Origin: Pachypanchax playfairii
Lineage: Eukaryota > Chordata > Actinopteri > Cyprinodontiformes > Aplocheilidae
Length of the DNA: 64,000 bases
Direction of reading: 5' to 3'
Assembly (NCBI GenBank): GCA_006937955.1
Contig: SSNP01000014.1
Span: forward strand, 143,294 to 207,293
Shown here: positions 36,696-48,463 of the stretch, in pieces
How the letters are laid out: every line of letters begins with the position of its first letter
Numbering within the stretch: the first letter of the stretch is position 1
Position numbers and translations under genes: made by a program
Notes under the pieces: model-generated
Database searches by the model: none
What the model saw: the letters and a program-made list of their open reading frames with translations, nothing else
Told to the model about the DNA's origin: nothing

Positions 36696-38442
36696 GGGCT
36701 GCTGCATAATTTAGTGGTCTGAGGTAGTGACCTCATCCAAGATATGACAAGGGGCATTTATTATATTCTTCTTTCCATATTTGTGCGGCCTGTGGGAGCT
36801 TAATGTATTTTTGTTTTCTTTTTTTTTTGTGATGTGGACATTTTTAAAAAGATGATTGATGACATCCAGCAGAATCTGTTCCTCAGAATCTCGTTTCTTT
36901 GTTTTGATCCTCTTTTGAAATGGAAATGTTTTTCAGGAGGAACAATGTTTGCGTATAATGTGTCAGTTAAACTCGTAGTTTTGGAGAAGAATCTTCAAGG
37001 TTATTCTTTTATGGAATAAATGCAATCTGGAAACAAATAATGGCAAAAGACAATAGAACACTCGTGATTATATAACGTTTGAAGATCTGCTCAGTGATTT
37101 TAATGAGCACTGGCAACACAAGGCCCTTAACTTCCTGGAAAAGGATGTTTTTGCCAGCAGATTTCATTCTGGCTCTGCTGAAGCATGTGGAATTAAACAT
37201 GTCTAACTTCCTCTTGTAAATGTTTTAGCCCCAGAAAGCTGCTTCACAGTGAAGAGTAAAGAGTTTCAGAAACAAACCTGAAAAAGATTAAAAAAGATTC
37301 AAATCAGAGGAAATATTTACTTTGAAATGTTGTAGCTGAGATTAGCCAGCAACGCAGGTAGCAGCTTCCTCCCAGCAGGCTGCATGGGTCTATTAAAAAA
37401 AAAAAAAAAAACACCTCAGGAAACGTGACAAAGAGCACATGAAGAACATTGACCTCGACTCTTAAGCTCTCTGATCTGATCAAGCATCATACAACACTAC
37501 AGAGGCCTTGGATCCGTGTCCCGAGGGGTTGGCGACCTTCGAAACTCAGACACGAGGTTTTCCAAAGAAACTATGATCAAAAGCTGAAATGTTCAGATGT
37601 CTATTGTTACTATCAACCTAAAAAACAGGGAAAAAATAAAAGTACTGGCACCTTGTTTTCTTATATCCTATACTTCAATGTTTAAATCTGGGCCAAATGA
37701 ATGTCTGACCTCTTTGCCTGTTTTAGACATTAAAGGGATTGTTTATAGAATCTGAAGTAGGTTTCAGTAAAAAAAAAAAAAAGTTCATAACCATTGGTAT
37801 CTAATTTGTGCATCAAGTAGTTCGTAGAATGATGTCAGATTGGGAAAATAAAAATGAGCTTTAATCTAACTGATACACAAATGTCTACTGCAGAGGGGTC
37901 AATTCTAAAGTTTCATTTTAAATCTTCTCTGTGTTTCTTTTTTTTTAAATTACATAAAACATGATTAAACAGTATTTTTAAATGACAGTTATACCCTTTG
38001 TCAACTAAAGGGAAAAACACATTATTTAAATTTACCTTGTGGTTTGTTTTAGTTTTTAATCCAGTGACTAAAAGTTACATAATTCTACTTTCCATGTAGG
38101 CATTTTCTTAAACACCCTCCGCTTAACAATACCATTTAGTCTTTAAATATAAAGAGGGGCATTGTAGAGGTATGTGAATGACTTTGTGACTTGGTGAGCG
38201 CTGATATTATTGACCTACCAACAGGAAAATCTTGTGTTGAATCTGAGAAATCAACATTAGGATGATGGATAGCATAATAATTACTTGTAGCGTGTCAGAG
38301 GTTGAAATGGCATGTTCAAATTCCTGCAACAGAATTTTATTTTAAGCTTCACTGAGCAAATAGCAGTTTTTTTTTTGTTTGTTTCTTTTTATCAAAGTCC
38401 AGAGTTGTTTAAAAAGAATACAGAGCAAACGCTGTTTGGGGT
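36696..38442. other. Intron 1 stretch, no gene recognised
   Basis: AT-rich; A-runs at 37394-37412 and 37770-37782. The frames present are short and unremarkable. Confidence 0.5.
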
Positions 38443-38444
38443 TA

Positions 38445-39595
38445 CAGTGGGGCAAAAAAGTATTTAGTCAGCCACCAATTGTGTAAGTTCTCCCACTTAA
38501 AAAGATCAGAGAGGCCTGTAATTTTCATCATAGGTATACCTCAACTATGAGAGACAAAATGAGGAAAAAAAATCCAGAAAATCCCATTGTCTGATTTTTA
38601 AAGAATTTATTTGCAAATTATGGTGGAAAATAAGTATTTGGTCACCTACAAACAAGTAAGATTTCTGGCTTTCACAGACCTGTAACTTCTTTAAGAGGCT
38701 CCTCGGTCCTCCACTCGTTACCTGTATTAATGGCACCTGTGTGAACTCGTTATCAGTATAAAAGACACCTGTCCACAACCTCAAACAGTCACGCTCCAAA
38801 CTCCACTATGGCCAAGACCAAAGAGCTGTCAAAGGACACCAGAAACAAAATTGTAGACCTTCACCAGGCTGGGAAGACTGAATCTGCAATAGGTAAGCAG
38901 CTTGGTGTGAAGAAATCAACTGTGGGAGCAATTATTAGAAAATGGAAGACATACAAGACCACTGATAATCTCCCTCGATCTGGGGCTCCACGCAAGATCT
39001 CACCCCGTGGGGTCAAAATGATCACAAGAACGGTGAGCAAAAATCCCAGAACCACACGGAGGGACCTAGTGAATGACCTGCAGAGAGCTGGGACCAAAGT
39101 AACAAAGGCTACCATCAGTAACACACTACGCCGCCAGGGACTCAAATCCTGCAGTGCCAGACGTGTCCCCCTGCTGAAGCCAGGACACGTCCAGGCCCGT
39201 CTGCGGTTTGCTAGAGAGCATTTGGATGATCCAGAAGAGGATTGGGAGAACATCATATGGTCAGATGAAACCAAAATAGAACTTTTTGGTAGAAACTCAA
39301 CTTGTCGTGTTTGGAGGGGAAAGAATGCTGAGTTGGATCCAAAGAACACCATACCTACTGTAAAGCATGGGGGTGGAAACATCATGCTTTGGGGCTGTTT
39401 TTCTGCAAGGGGACCAGGACGACTGATCCGTGTAAAGGAAAGAATGAATGGGGCCATGTATCGTAAGATTTTGAGTGAAAACCTCCTTCCATCAGCAAGG
39501 GCATTGAAAATGAGACGTGGCTGGGTCTTTCAGCATGACAATGATCCCAAACACACCGCCCGGGCAACGAAGGAGTGGCTTCGTAAGAAGCATTT
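38445..39595 (+). mobile_element. Tc1-like DNA transposon, second copy, truncated by gap
   Basis: Starts CAGTGGGGCAAAAAAG directly after TA (38443-38444) and is collinear with the reverse complement of 118-1268: both spans are 1151 bp. I found one difference in the 5' region (CCCATTG versus CACATTG), and antisense frames across the coding part translate identically in both copies. The IR/DR end and the transposase start are intact. The element stops abruptly at a 10-N gap inside the catalytic domain, and the sequence after the gap is not Tc1. Confidence 0.95.
38808..39595 (+). CDS. Tc1-family transposase, 3' part lost in gap
   Basis: Same protein as the copy at the left edge: 262 uninterrupted codons from [10 protein letters not shown] to WLRKKH, then the gap. 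It carries both helix-turn-helix regions (about 10-47 and 75-111), PRSGAPRK, and the first two catalytic aspartates, D153 (WSDETKIE) and D244 (FQHDNDPKH). The catalytic Glu, expected 35 residues after D244, falls in the missing part. It lies inside astn2 intron 1 in the same orientation as the gene. Whether the complete copy is functional cannot be decided from this assembly. Any reading frame continued across the Ns is an artefact. Confidence 0.93.
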
Positions 39596-39605
39596 NNNNN
39601 NNNNN
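39596..39605. other. Assembly gap (10 N) inside Tc1
   Basis: Ten Ns replace the rest of the transposon. The left-edge copy shows that at least 117 bp more element follows this point, so the gap size is nominal unless the copy is truly truncated. Confidence 0.99.
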
Positions 39606-42603
39606 TATATTGACAGTGATTAAAGCAAATTTGAAAACGTAGATATCAGGGAAATGTTGAGATCTCCTGTGTTGATGAATCTTGGAAGCAACAGGGACAA
39701 AAAATTTTGGTGCTTTAAACGTGAAAGGATCTTGGAGATAAGTGTGGAACAGAAGGAGAGGGATGCAGCCAAAACCTGGCTACAGCCAAACGGACCATAA
39801 TCCAACTGGTCAACATCCGCTTAAGTAGACTCGTTGGCAACTGACGAAATGTTTCACCACATTGTATTTTTGTACATTTTCAAGTATTATTAACACTCAG
39901 ATGTCTGTAAATCACATTAAATCTGCTAATACTTTCAGCCTACCTTTATCTAAGTTTACAATGGCATAAAATATATAAGAGCTGAAAAATGAATTCAATG
40001 CACCTCGTCTCACACAGCAGATACAACCTTAACCCCCTTCCCCCACCTTTTAAATCAGGACTTTGGGCCGAAGTAAAAAGAATCATTCCAGGTTTTACTG
40101 CTGATCCTGCTGCAGGAAACAGGCTTCTGGCTGTTGGCATGAAAACAGATACATGTGTGGCTTCTGTTGTCTGTAATTCTTTCCTTGCGTTGCACGGATC
40201 TTAGTGCTGTCTGCTGTCTCAAGGAAACAGAGTTGCTAGCTAATGACATCTGACAGAGGCCGTCTGTTATGGTGATGTGATACAGTCTCATAGCAGCTGA
40301 AGCCTGTCTAATAGATGTGGCCTGAGCGTGAATTTATACAAGGAAACAGAAAGCAGGAGATTGGCTACATATATGAATTAATTATATGAAGTTATGGTTG
40401 GTGTAGCTAGTAGTGTAAAATGAACAGGGGTTGAAGTTAGTCCACTAACAAGAGATTTTATGTCTCTCAACACTTTAAACACAATTTATTTGTCATATGT
40501 GCTGTTTAAATATGTTGTTTGTGAGCAGCATTGAAATAATTAGAAATAAAAGCTCCAGTTAAAAACAGGGCGGAGCAGCTGACTTGAACATTTCCTCACC
40601 ACCTCCATCTAAGGCTGTGGAAAAAAAAAAATAACGGAAATTAGATTTCAATTTTTCCCCTCATTCCACTTTGCAGTCACGCTCCTATTTTGTTGCGCAG
40701 GCATTTCTGCCTCTTCAGGAAACTAAACTCCCCATGCATCTCCTGATGTTTTTAAAAAGTCAGAGACAGCAGAATGAGTCGATGCCTGTCAAGAATACGC
40801 CTCCTTTTTTATCATCAAATGTTAATCGTGTTAAATAATCTGGAATTCTTAACTCAAGTCATTGTGATGAGGATTTTTTTCCATAACTGAGCAGCCTTAC
40901 TTCTGTCACCATCTCATATTATCTTAGATGACAAACATGAGCATAAACCTTTTAGAAACCCATTCATGAAGAGTTGAACCCCACAGATTACAAATGGGAT
41001 GTCATTAAAGTTCACGCGAAGGCAGATGCCCTGATTCTTTGTCTAGTCTTTGACTACATCCTCACATCTAAAATGACTTTGGCTCAGAGATGAATCAATG
41101 TACCAGTCAAGTGAAATCAGGCGAGATAGAAATCCACTTACACACCTTTGATCACAATCGGCGGTGAAGACACCGCATGGATGCAGGTTTACCTCAGCTT
41201 CAAACGCACAGAGCTGTAGCACAATGGGGCTCTACTAAGAACGGGAAGGGAGAGAAGATTGCATCTCAGCCTGTGCACGCTGCACTGTGGGTAGTGTCTG
41301 CGGAGCGCAGGAATAAACGCATGGGGTCGAATTCAGAGGACTAACACGAGCTGACAGGGGCTTGCATGCGGTCGAGGTTAGATGAGTGGCGCATGTGATC
41401 TGCTATGAGTGCGTAGTGATATGACTGATGCGTGTGGCGATTCAGATTTGTTTGTGCATGTGAAAAAAACAAGATTCTGGAGTTGTTTTTTTTGGAAATA
41501 AAAAACAAACTGATTTCTATTTGCCCCACTTTAAAGTTTACTACATACCTATTAAAAGGGATTTTAAAAAAACTTCTCATTATGTACTTGTGGGGGAAAA
41601 AAAACTTGGCTGGAAACAAAACACAAAGGTCACATGGGCATTTTTAAAAATGAATACCAAGGAGCAAAACCCTCCTGAATATGTGACAAATGCTGTATAT
41701 CCTACTGAATAACAGTGCTTTCATAGCCTGGAACAACTGTGGCCTGTTTAATAAGCCACATTCACCTTTCCTATCTACAAGGACTGCATACAATGTCTGT
41801 GCCAGGCCACTTAGCTGCTTTGGCTGGGGAGGTCTGCTGCCTGCTATAATCCCAGAAGCCTGTTCAGGAGGCTGCTGCCCTGAGAATATAATTGATATCT
41901 TGCTACAACAGCAGGCAAGTGGAATGATACAGACTTTGTTAAGGTATCAAAGAATTCTAATATTGTTTTGTTCATATCAAACCTCATCTTGAGTTGTTTA
42001 CGTTTCTTATTTTCAGCTACTGTTACGTTAATTTGAAACATCAAAACACAAGATTTCGTTCTGGAGAAGGGATTTTTGACTTTCACTTAGGCACTTTTAT
42101 AGAACATATTTTTGTAAAGCACCGTTTTCACTTATCTGATATTACCTAGAGAAAAAGTTTAAATAGTTCAAATCTTTGGAAGTGTATTTCTGACTAAACA
42201 ATTATTATTTGACCCCATGTAGATAAGTCTTTGAATAACCTAATATTGGAGAAATAGATATCAGATCCAACCAGATTCAGTTGCTTCCACCTTAGAACAA
42301 CTTTTAATCACAGATATGTTACAGTAGTTTATGCTAACGTGTTAATTACCTTAACATCACAGCTAGTTTTGTTATGGTTATTTGTACAGATATAATGAAA
42401 TACCTGCAGGAGATGCATCAGGCTGAACTGGAATTGCTAGCTGCCTGTTGCTACTATTAGCGATTGCTAATAAAATATTGTTTGCATCAACTGTTACGAA
42501 ACCAAGGCTGTTTATTCTGTTATCTACAACAGGGAGGATATTGATAATTTCCAAATTTCTCATGGAAACCTGCTGTAAAAGAACAGAACTATCACTTTAA
42601 TAT
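39606..42603. other. Intron 1 stretch, no gene recognised
   Basis: Moderately AT-rich with less extreme patches at about 40010-40320 and 41140-41420. Frames up to 100 codons (41690-41992) have no recognisable domain. Confidence 0.5.
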
Positions 42604-42671
42604 TCCGTCCGTCCGTCCGTCCCTCCATCCATCCATCCATCCATCCATCCATCCATCCATCCATCCATCCC
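42604..42671. repeat. (TCCG)n/(TCCA)n microsatellite
   Basis: About 68 bp of tandem tetranucleotides, TCCG units followed by TCCA units, interrupted by TCCC. CATCCATCC runs like this often mark the start of L2-like repeats in fish, and TCTGCCGCTTCA follows shortly after (about 42697-42711). Confidence 0.95.
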
Positions 42672-45600
42672 TCGAGCCTCGGAGGGCATCTTCTCTTTTC
42701 TGCCGCTTCACTAAATGGTTGAAATGAAATAAAAATGAAATGTGATATCATTTTCTTTCTTCTGCTCCAGAAGAGATCCATTACAATGGATGTGATGATT
42801 ACTGGGATTATTAGTTATTAATTATCAGCTGTAATGAAGATGGTTTGTCAGTATTTGACAATCCATGTGCTGGAAAGAATAAATGGTTATTTGCCAGCGA
42901 ACAGAAGCCTCTTTGAATAGTCCTTCAGATGGACTTTCAATCATGGCATCTGTTGCATAAACTTTTGTCTCTTTCCATGACTTCGACCATTGATGTCTCA
43001 TTTGTCCTTGGTGGCTTTTCCCTAATCGTCTTTCACTTTTCATTGTCGGCGTTTGAAGCTGGAGAGTTCCACTGCACTGAGTGACACTCGGACCGGGTTC
43101 ATGCACTAAAGATAAGCCTCTTACACCAATAATAAAAACAAAGCCAAGTCGATTCAGATTTTCTAACTGTCTATTCATCTAGAAAGAAAAGTAAAACAAA
43201 AAAAGAATTACTCAGGATTAGGATTTTTTTAGAGGTTTTATTTGAAGGAAAGTGGCCATCATGTTGTGGACATTTAGAATAAATGGAAACAACCATTTGC
43301 ATTATTTATCTGTTTATTCAAAAAAGAGCTATAAATACTAGAAGTCTCCTTTTTAATTGGCAGTTTAAGCCTTTGTTTTTTCCTTTTGAACAAAGCCAAA
43401 TCAGACTTTTAGACTATTTGCAGTAATTATTTGATATTAAGAGAAATAACTTTCAGGGACAATTCTGGCTTAGCGCCGCTTATTTTCATGTGTCCAAAAG
43501 AAATCTAAGCAAGTGCACAGATTTTCTTTAATTGTATATCTGTTTTTAATCTCTTTTAATGGTCTCAAGGTGGGTTACATATGCACTATGTTATGGAGAT
43601 TGAATATTAATCCATTGCTTTTTGATCCAACACTGAGTCCCAGCTGTTTTGTTAAAACACAAAACATGTTTTGTAAGCCATCAAGGCACAAAAAGTGATT
43701 AAATCACTTCAAATTGCTTGTAATTTCCCGTGAAACTGTTATATAACAACAGGACACTGTAACGCCTTCTGAATCGTAGAAAATATGATGAAAAAAAAAA
43801 GATCTAATAAATGTTTAAAAACTTGGAGCTGCCCTTGCAATTTCAAATTCAACTGAGCAAATAAAAAGCAGTATGTATTGGAAAGAACTGAATAAATTTT
43901 GTCCTCCATTCATACACCCTTGTAGCCCTGTGCATTGTGACAGAGAGCGGATATCTGTATGGCATATTAAGTCTCCATGGCCTTGCAACAGCACTTTGAA
44001 TATCTGCCATAGTGCTGCTTTTTTAGATTCATTTCATGAAGATGATATTTTTATTTGTAGATATATTTTTTCAGGTTTGAAAGATACATCTCAACACTTT
44101 GTTGGCATCTGGTGTTTGATGCTGTGACAGCACATTTTATCTGTGATATGTCTTTTTATCTTCCTTATTTTTCTCATTTTACATGGTTTCAATATTTATC
44201 AGGCTCCTTTTATTTATGCAAGTGAGTCTGTATAAAGCCTGGAAGTAAGTGTTCCATCTCTAAATAGTTTTTTGTTATTTTAAGAAAAAGTTGGCTGTTG
44301 CAGTCCCTCTGTTTGCAGTCCTTCAAATGTTTAATACTTAAAAGATGTTTGTTTTCTTTCAAAATGAACTAGTTGATAAATCATTTGTTGTCATTTTCAC
44401 TGCAGTGTGCAAAAATAGTCCCATCTCTGCATCAACTTCAGAATAAGCTAATTATTACTTCAGAACAATAATCCAGGTAAAATAATCCTTATTTAATTAT
44501 GTTAACCCTCTTTTTTTGTGGAAATCTAATTTATCTAGCTTAATTGTACTCCTTTATTTTACAAATCTCAGTCAAGTGTACACAAACTAAAAACAAACAA
44601 ACAAAACTTTCAATTTTTAAGTCTGTTTTTCACTTAACGCATCTAATACTTCCGTGGTTTCAAATTCATATAGAGGAAATTAAAACACGCGTGAATCTCT
44701 ATAGTTGGACCTTAGATGAGCCTCGCTTTTAACTTTGATGTATAATATGACAAGATTAATTTTTATATTAATACGGCATTCTTCACTTTTGCAAAATAAT
44801 AAGCAACATATAAGAATTGTTTGCGCTTCTTTCGTTTTCTCGTGTATCAGCGCCCTGATTAGGAAAAATAATCTGTTTACAATCAACATACATTCATGGT
44901 CACCAGTTAATTGTGTTGTGGGTCAACAAACCAGGTACGGAGAACATGTTGGACACAGCTGGGGCGTGACGTTTTTTTAGTCCACAGCTGATTTATCTCC
45001 GGTGACATGGGACCCAAGCCAGAATGCTAGTGGCGTTACCATCATTAATCAGAAGAAAGTCATACATGCCCACAGGAAATTAATTACCCCTTAAAAAGGA
45101 GCACGCAGTGGTTTTGTTGTGTATAGTGGCTTATTTGTGGGAGGATTTTTAAATTTTTCTAAAGACATTGTTTAAAATTTGGAAAATAAAGTTTTATAAT
45201 TAGCAGTAGCAAAATAAGAACTGGTATTTGATTTCTAGATAAGGCCAAAAGTCTAGAAATACGAATGATGAGTAAATTTCTTGCAATAAATGTATTAACT
45301 ATCAAAATAAATGTCACAGTTTCCAGACAAACATGTGCTCAAATATATGTACAATATAAAATTAAGAAACAAAACTGAGAACTCAAAACTGAAGAATTTT
45401 GAGAATTCCGAGCTGAATCATCTCGATGCTTAATTCAATGGACGACACACTAACAGATAAATACATATGAAATAGTTACTATATGTGTTCAGCTGGAATC
45501 AACAAAGCACTGAAGGAGTCTTAACAGAGAAAACTGTAATGAACCCAGATCTGGAAGCATTATGTGTTAAAAGAAAATTAATTGTAGACACACTAGAAGT

Positions 45601-46477
45601 AATTAATCACATGGCAGGAAGACAGAAGGTTGAACTGTAGAATCAGCAGCCAAGGGTGACACAGACGGGAGGTCGCTAGCAAAGGCTGTTCATTGTCACC
45701 TTTATCATACAGGTCCCTGAAAATAGCACAAATAAGGTACAGCTGCAAATAATTGCTAGATTTATGAGTTTATGAGAGAAAAGAAGTTTATTAGACAAAC
45801 TTTTATCCAAAGAGGCAGGCTTTTTTTATAATTCTGCAAAATACAAATACAGAACATATTGTGTTCCAGCTTTACTCGTAATTCTCTGAGTAAATTGTTT
45901 TATTTAGAAAATTTTTTATATATTATATGTTTTCTAAGACTTTGAAAACATCTATTTTTCCAGTAACTTGACATGGAAGTCTTAACACTGCAATTATTCT
46001 GCAGGTGGCCATTCTGGTAAATCCTACTGATCCAGTGAGTTGGACAAATCCACTTCCTGTCTAAGGGAGATTAACACTTCCATTTTTTTTATTTCTGTGT
46101 CTGACAGAACTCATCTTGAAACCTGGAATAATTGCTGAAAATGTCAGTCGTTTTGTGCACATATTGTCACAGAAAAGCATAGTAATATTTTTCAAATACA
46201 TTTTTGATATATTTAGTTTTGCAGACAGGGTGTTAATTTGAACTTTTTTCATTTACTTTTTCATACAGACATTTTTATCATGCTAACTGATCTGTTGTCT
46301 CTGGTGGATGCTGTGGTAATACATTTAAACAGTATTTTGTGTTTACTTTGATTTTGACTGTGAGAAAATGTTATAGATGCTCACTTTGATGGGCAAAGTA
46401 GATTTAAATCTAGACCTAGAAATATGACTTCGACATACAATTTAGCAGTTGTTACAGAGCCTCAACCAAGGAACTAC
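42672..46477. other. Intron 1 stretch, no gene recognised
   Basis: AT-rich. The frame at 42825-43178 (minus strand, 117 codons) has no recognisable domain. 44920-45110 and 45590-45720 have more balanced composition and could be conserved noncoding DNA. Confidence 0.5.
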
Positions 46478-46480
46478 TTA

Positions 46481-47122
46481 TGCCGCTTTTCCACCGACAG
46501 AACACGGTGTGGTTGGGTTCACTTTAGCCCCCTGCGGACCCTTTTCCACCGCCTTTCTCGGGTCTTAACCGCGTTGTTCCGCGCCAACGCGGCCTCTTTT
46601 TTCAGACCACCTCCTCGGTGGTGCGAAGCGGCCCAAAGCGGGCCCACACGCCCACCTGTCTACTGATTGGTCCAGTAAATTGCTACCAGTGACCTACGTA
46701 GTGGTAGCCCCTGATTGGCCCCGCTGTGTGTGGTGTTCACGTGGTGTGATATAGAAGCGCTCACGCAAAAGGCTTTAAAAAAACTCCCAGCAACCATACA
46801 AATATTTTATTTTAAAATACAATTGACTTTGGACAATGGCGACTTCCTCCACAAGAACCAAAAATCAAACCAACCAAAATGAACCACAGACAGAGTGCAA
46901 AGTACTAAAACACACGTATGTCCGCCATTGTTGTTGTTGTTCTTTCACGCGCTGTGACGTCGTGGACAAAGACTTTTGCGCTGCACTTTTCATAGCCAGA
47001 TGGGCACGCCCATATTCCCACTTACGTCCGCTTTATGTTTCCACCACCTCAAGCGAGTTGATCCGCGCTATACTGTACCGCTCTCAAGCGCGCCGTGCCG
47101 ATTTGTCGCTGGAAAAGGGGCA
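46481..47122. mobile_element. 642-bp PIF/Harbinger-like MITE
   Basis: Terminal inverted repeats TGCCGCTTTTCCACCGACA and (inverse of the right end) TGCCCCTTTTCCAGCGACA differ at two positions, and both ends are flanked by TTA (46478-46480, 47123-47125), the 3-bp duplication typical of PIF/Harbinger elements. The interior is GC- and CpG-rich against the AT-rich intron. Frames inside (46836-47126, 46976-47227) show no transposase motifs, so it is nonautonomous. Confidence 0.72.
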
Positions 47123-47125
47123 TTA

Positions 47126-48416
47126 GGTTTTTGGATCATTGTAACCATTTCCTGCTATGAGGGTGGATATTACGCCAATAATAGATCCATAAGAATTTGT
47201 CATATTTTTTATGTCACTCACCCATAGCTTAATAAGAATCAATCATCAATCATTGTTCAAATCTTAAGCAGAGAATCATTTTTAAAATGTTCTAATTTTC
47301 ATTTTAATCAAAACTTGGGTGATTTCTAAGGTGAAAACATTAACAAAGTCCTGACAGTTAGTCCTCCCATTTATTATGGAGTTTAATTGCTTCTAAAATG
47401 AGAAAAACAAAACATCTTTATTGTCATATAGTCACTTACTGAACTAACAATTAACTAAACTGACAATTAATCATTTACTTTTTATCTCCTGAAATCAAAC
47501 TCATTGTTATTTGAATCAATTTAATCTTTTTTTTCACATGTGATTTTTCTATGATCATCATGTTTTGTCTCCTGAAAAGATGCATTGCTTTTCTGTTTCT
47601 AGGCATTTAAAAACTCTTAAAACAGTCTGGCAAGGCTTTTGGCACATCTAATGAATTCCTGCTGGCCCCATTACCATTTTAGTGAAAACTGTCCTTAAGT
47701 TAAAAAAGAGAGGGAGATGTAGATAATCAAACAGACTGAGCAGAAATCACATGTATTTAAATAAAACTTTTTTTTTCTCTCAATACAAACCTTGACGGTA
47801 GAAACATTTAGTGTTTGTGTCAGTGTTTGGATCCTTGGCATAGTGTTGACTTCAGTGTTAATACACATCGTCTCTGATTGAGGTCTCATTTAAAGAAGCC
47901 AAAACAAAAGGATTAATGAGTCTTGATGTTTGTATTATCTTACTCAGACCTCCCACTCTGGCACTGCCAAGCAACATCTCATCACTAGACAGGTCACACA
48001 CATTTTAACAAAGCTGAATGGGAGAGATGTGTGGAAAAAAGAAAAAAAAAAGAATAGACATCGTCAATGGGATTGCTTCAAGCCTATATGCACTCAGCAG
48101 ATAAGGGCACTGTTTATCCTGTTAATGTCTCACTTTAAATATATTAGAAGTGGGAGGGTCTTTGCATTATTCTGGCACTTTGCCTCGCTAATCCCAAAGA
48201 GTGTAAGGGGCAAGGTGTTTATAGATCCAAACATTAGACTTTAAGTATTGTTCACTGGGTTAATGATACTCATTTCTTTTAAAAATGATGATCTAATTAC
48301 ACAAATTAGTCATATTTGTATCAGTCTCAATGAATTCCAACTTAAAGTCACCTTGAGTAACAGTGTCAGCACAAGCACACATATATAAAACAAATAGGCA
48401 TGTGCAGATGTGAGGT

Positions 48417-48417
<1 letters not shown>
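47126..48417. other. Intron 1 stretch, possible conserved noncoding block
   Basis: AT-rich at first. About 47880-48245 has balanced, non-repetitive composition with no long ORF similarity, so it is a candidate noncoding regulatory sequence. No gene recognised. Confidence 0.45.

Positions 48418-48460
<43 letters not shown>
48418..48460. repeat. (CA)n microsatellite
   Basis: About 43 bp of uninterrupted CA repeats. Frames across it (Cys/Val or Thr/His runs) are artefacts. Confidence 0.98.
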
Positions 48461-48463
<3 letters not shown>

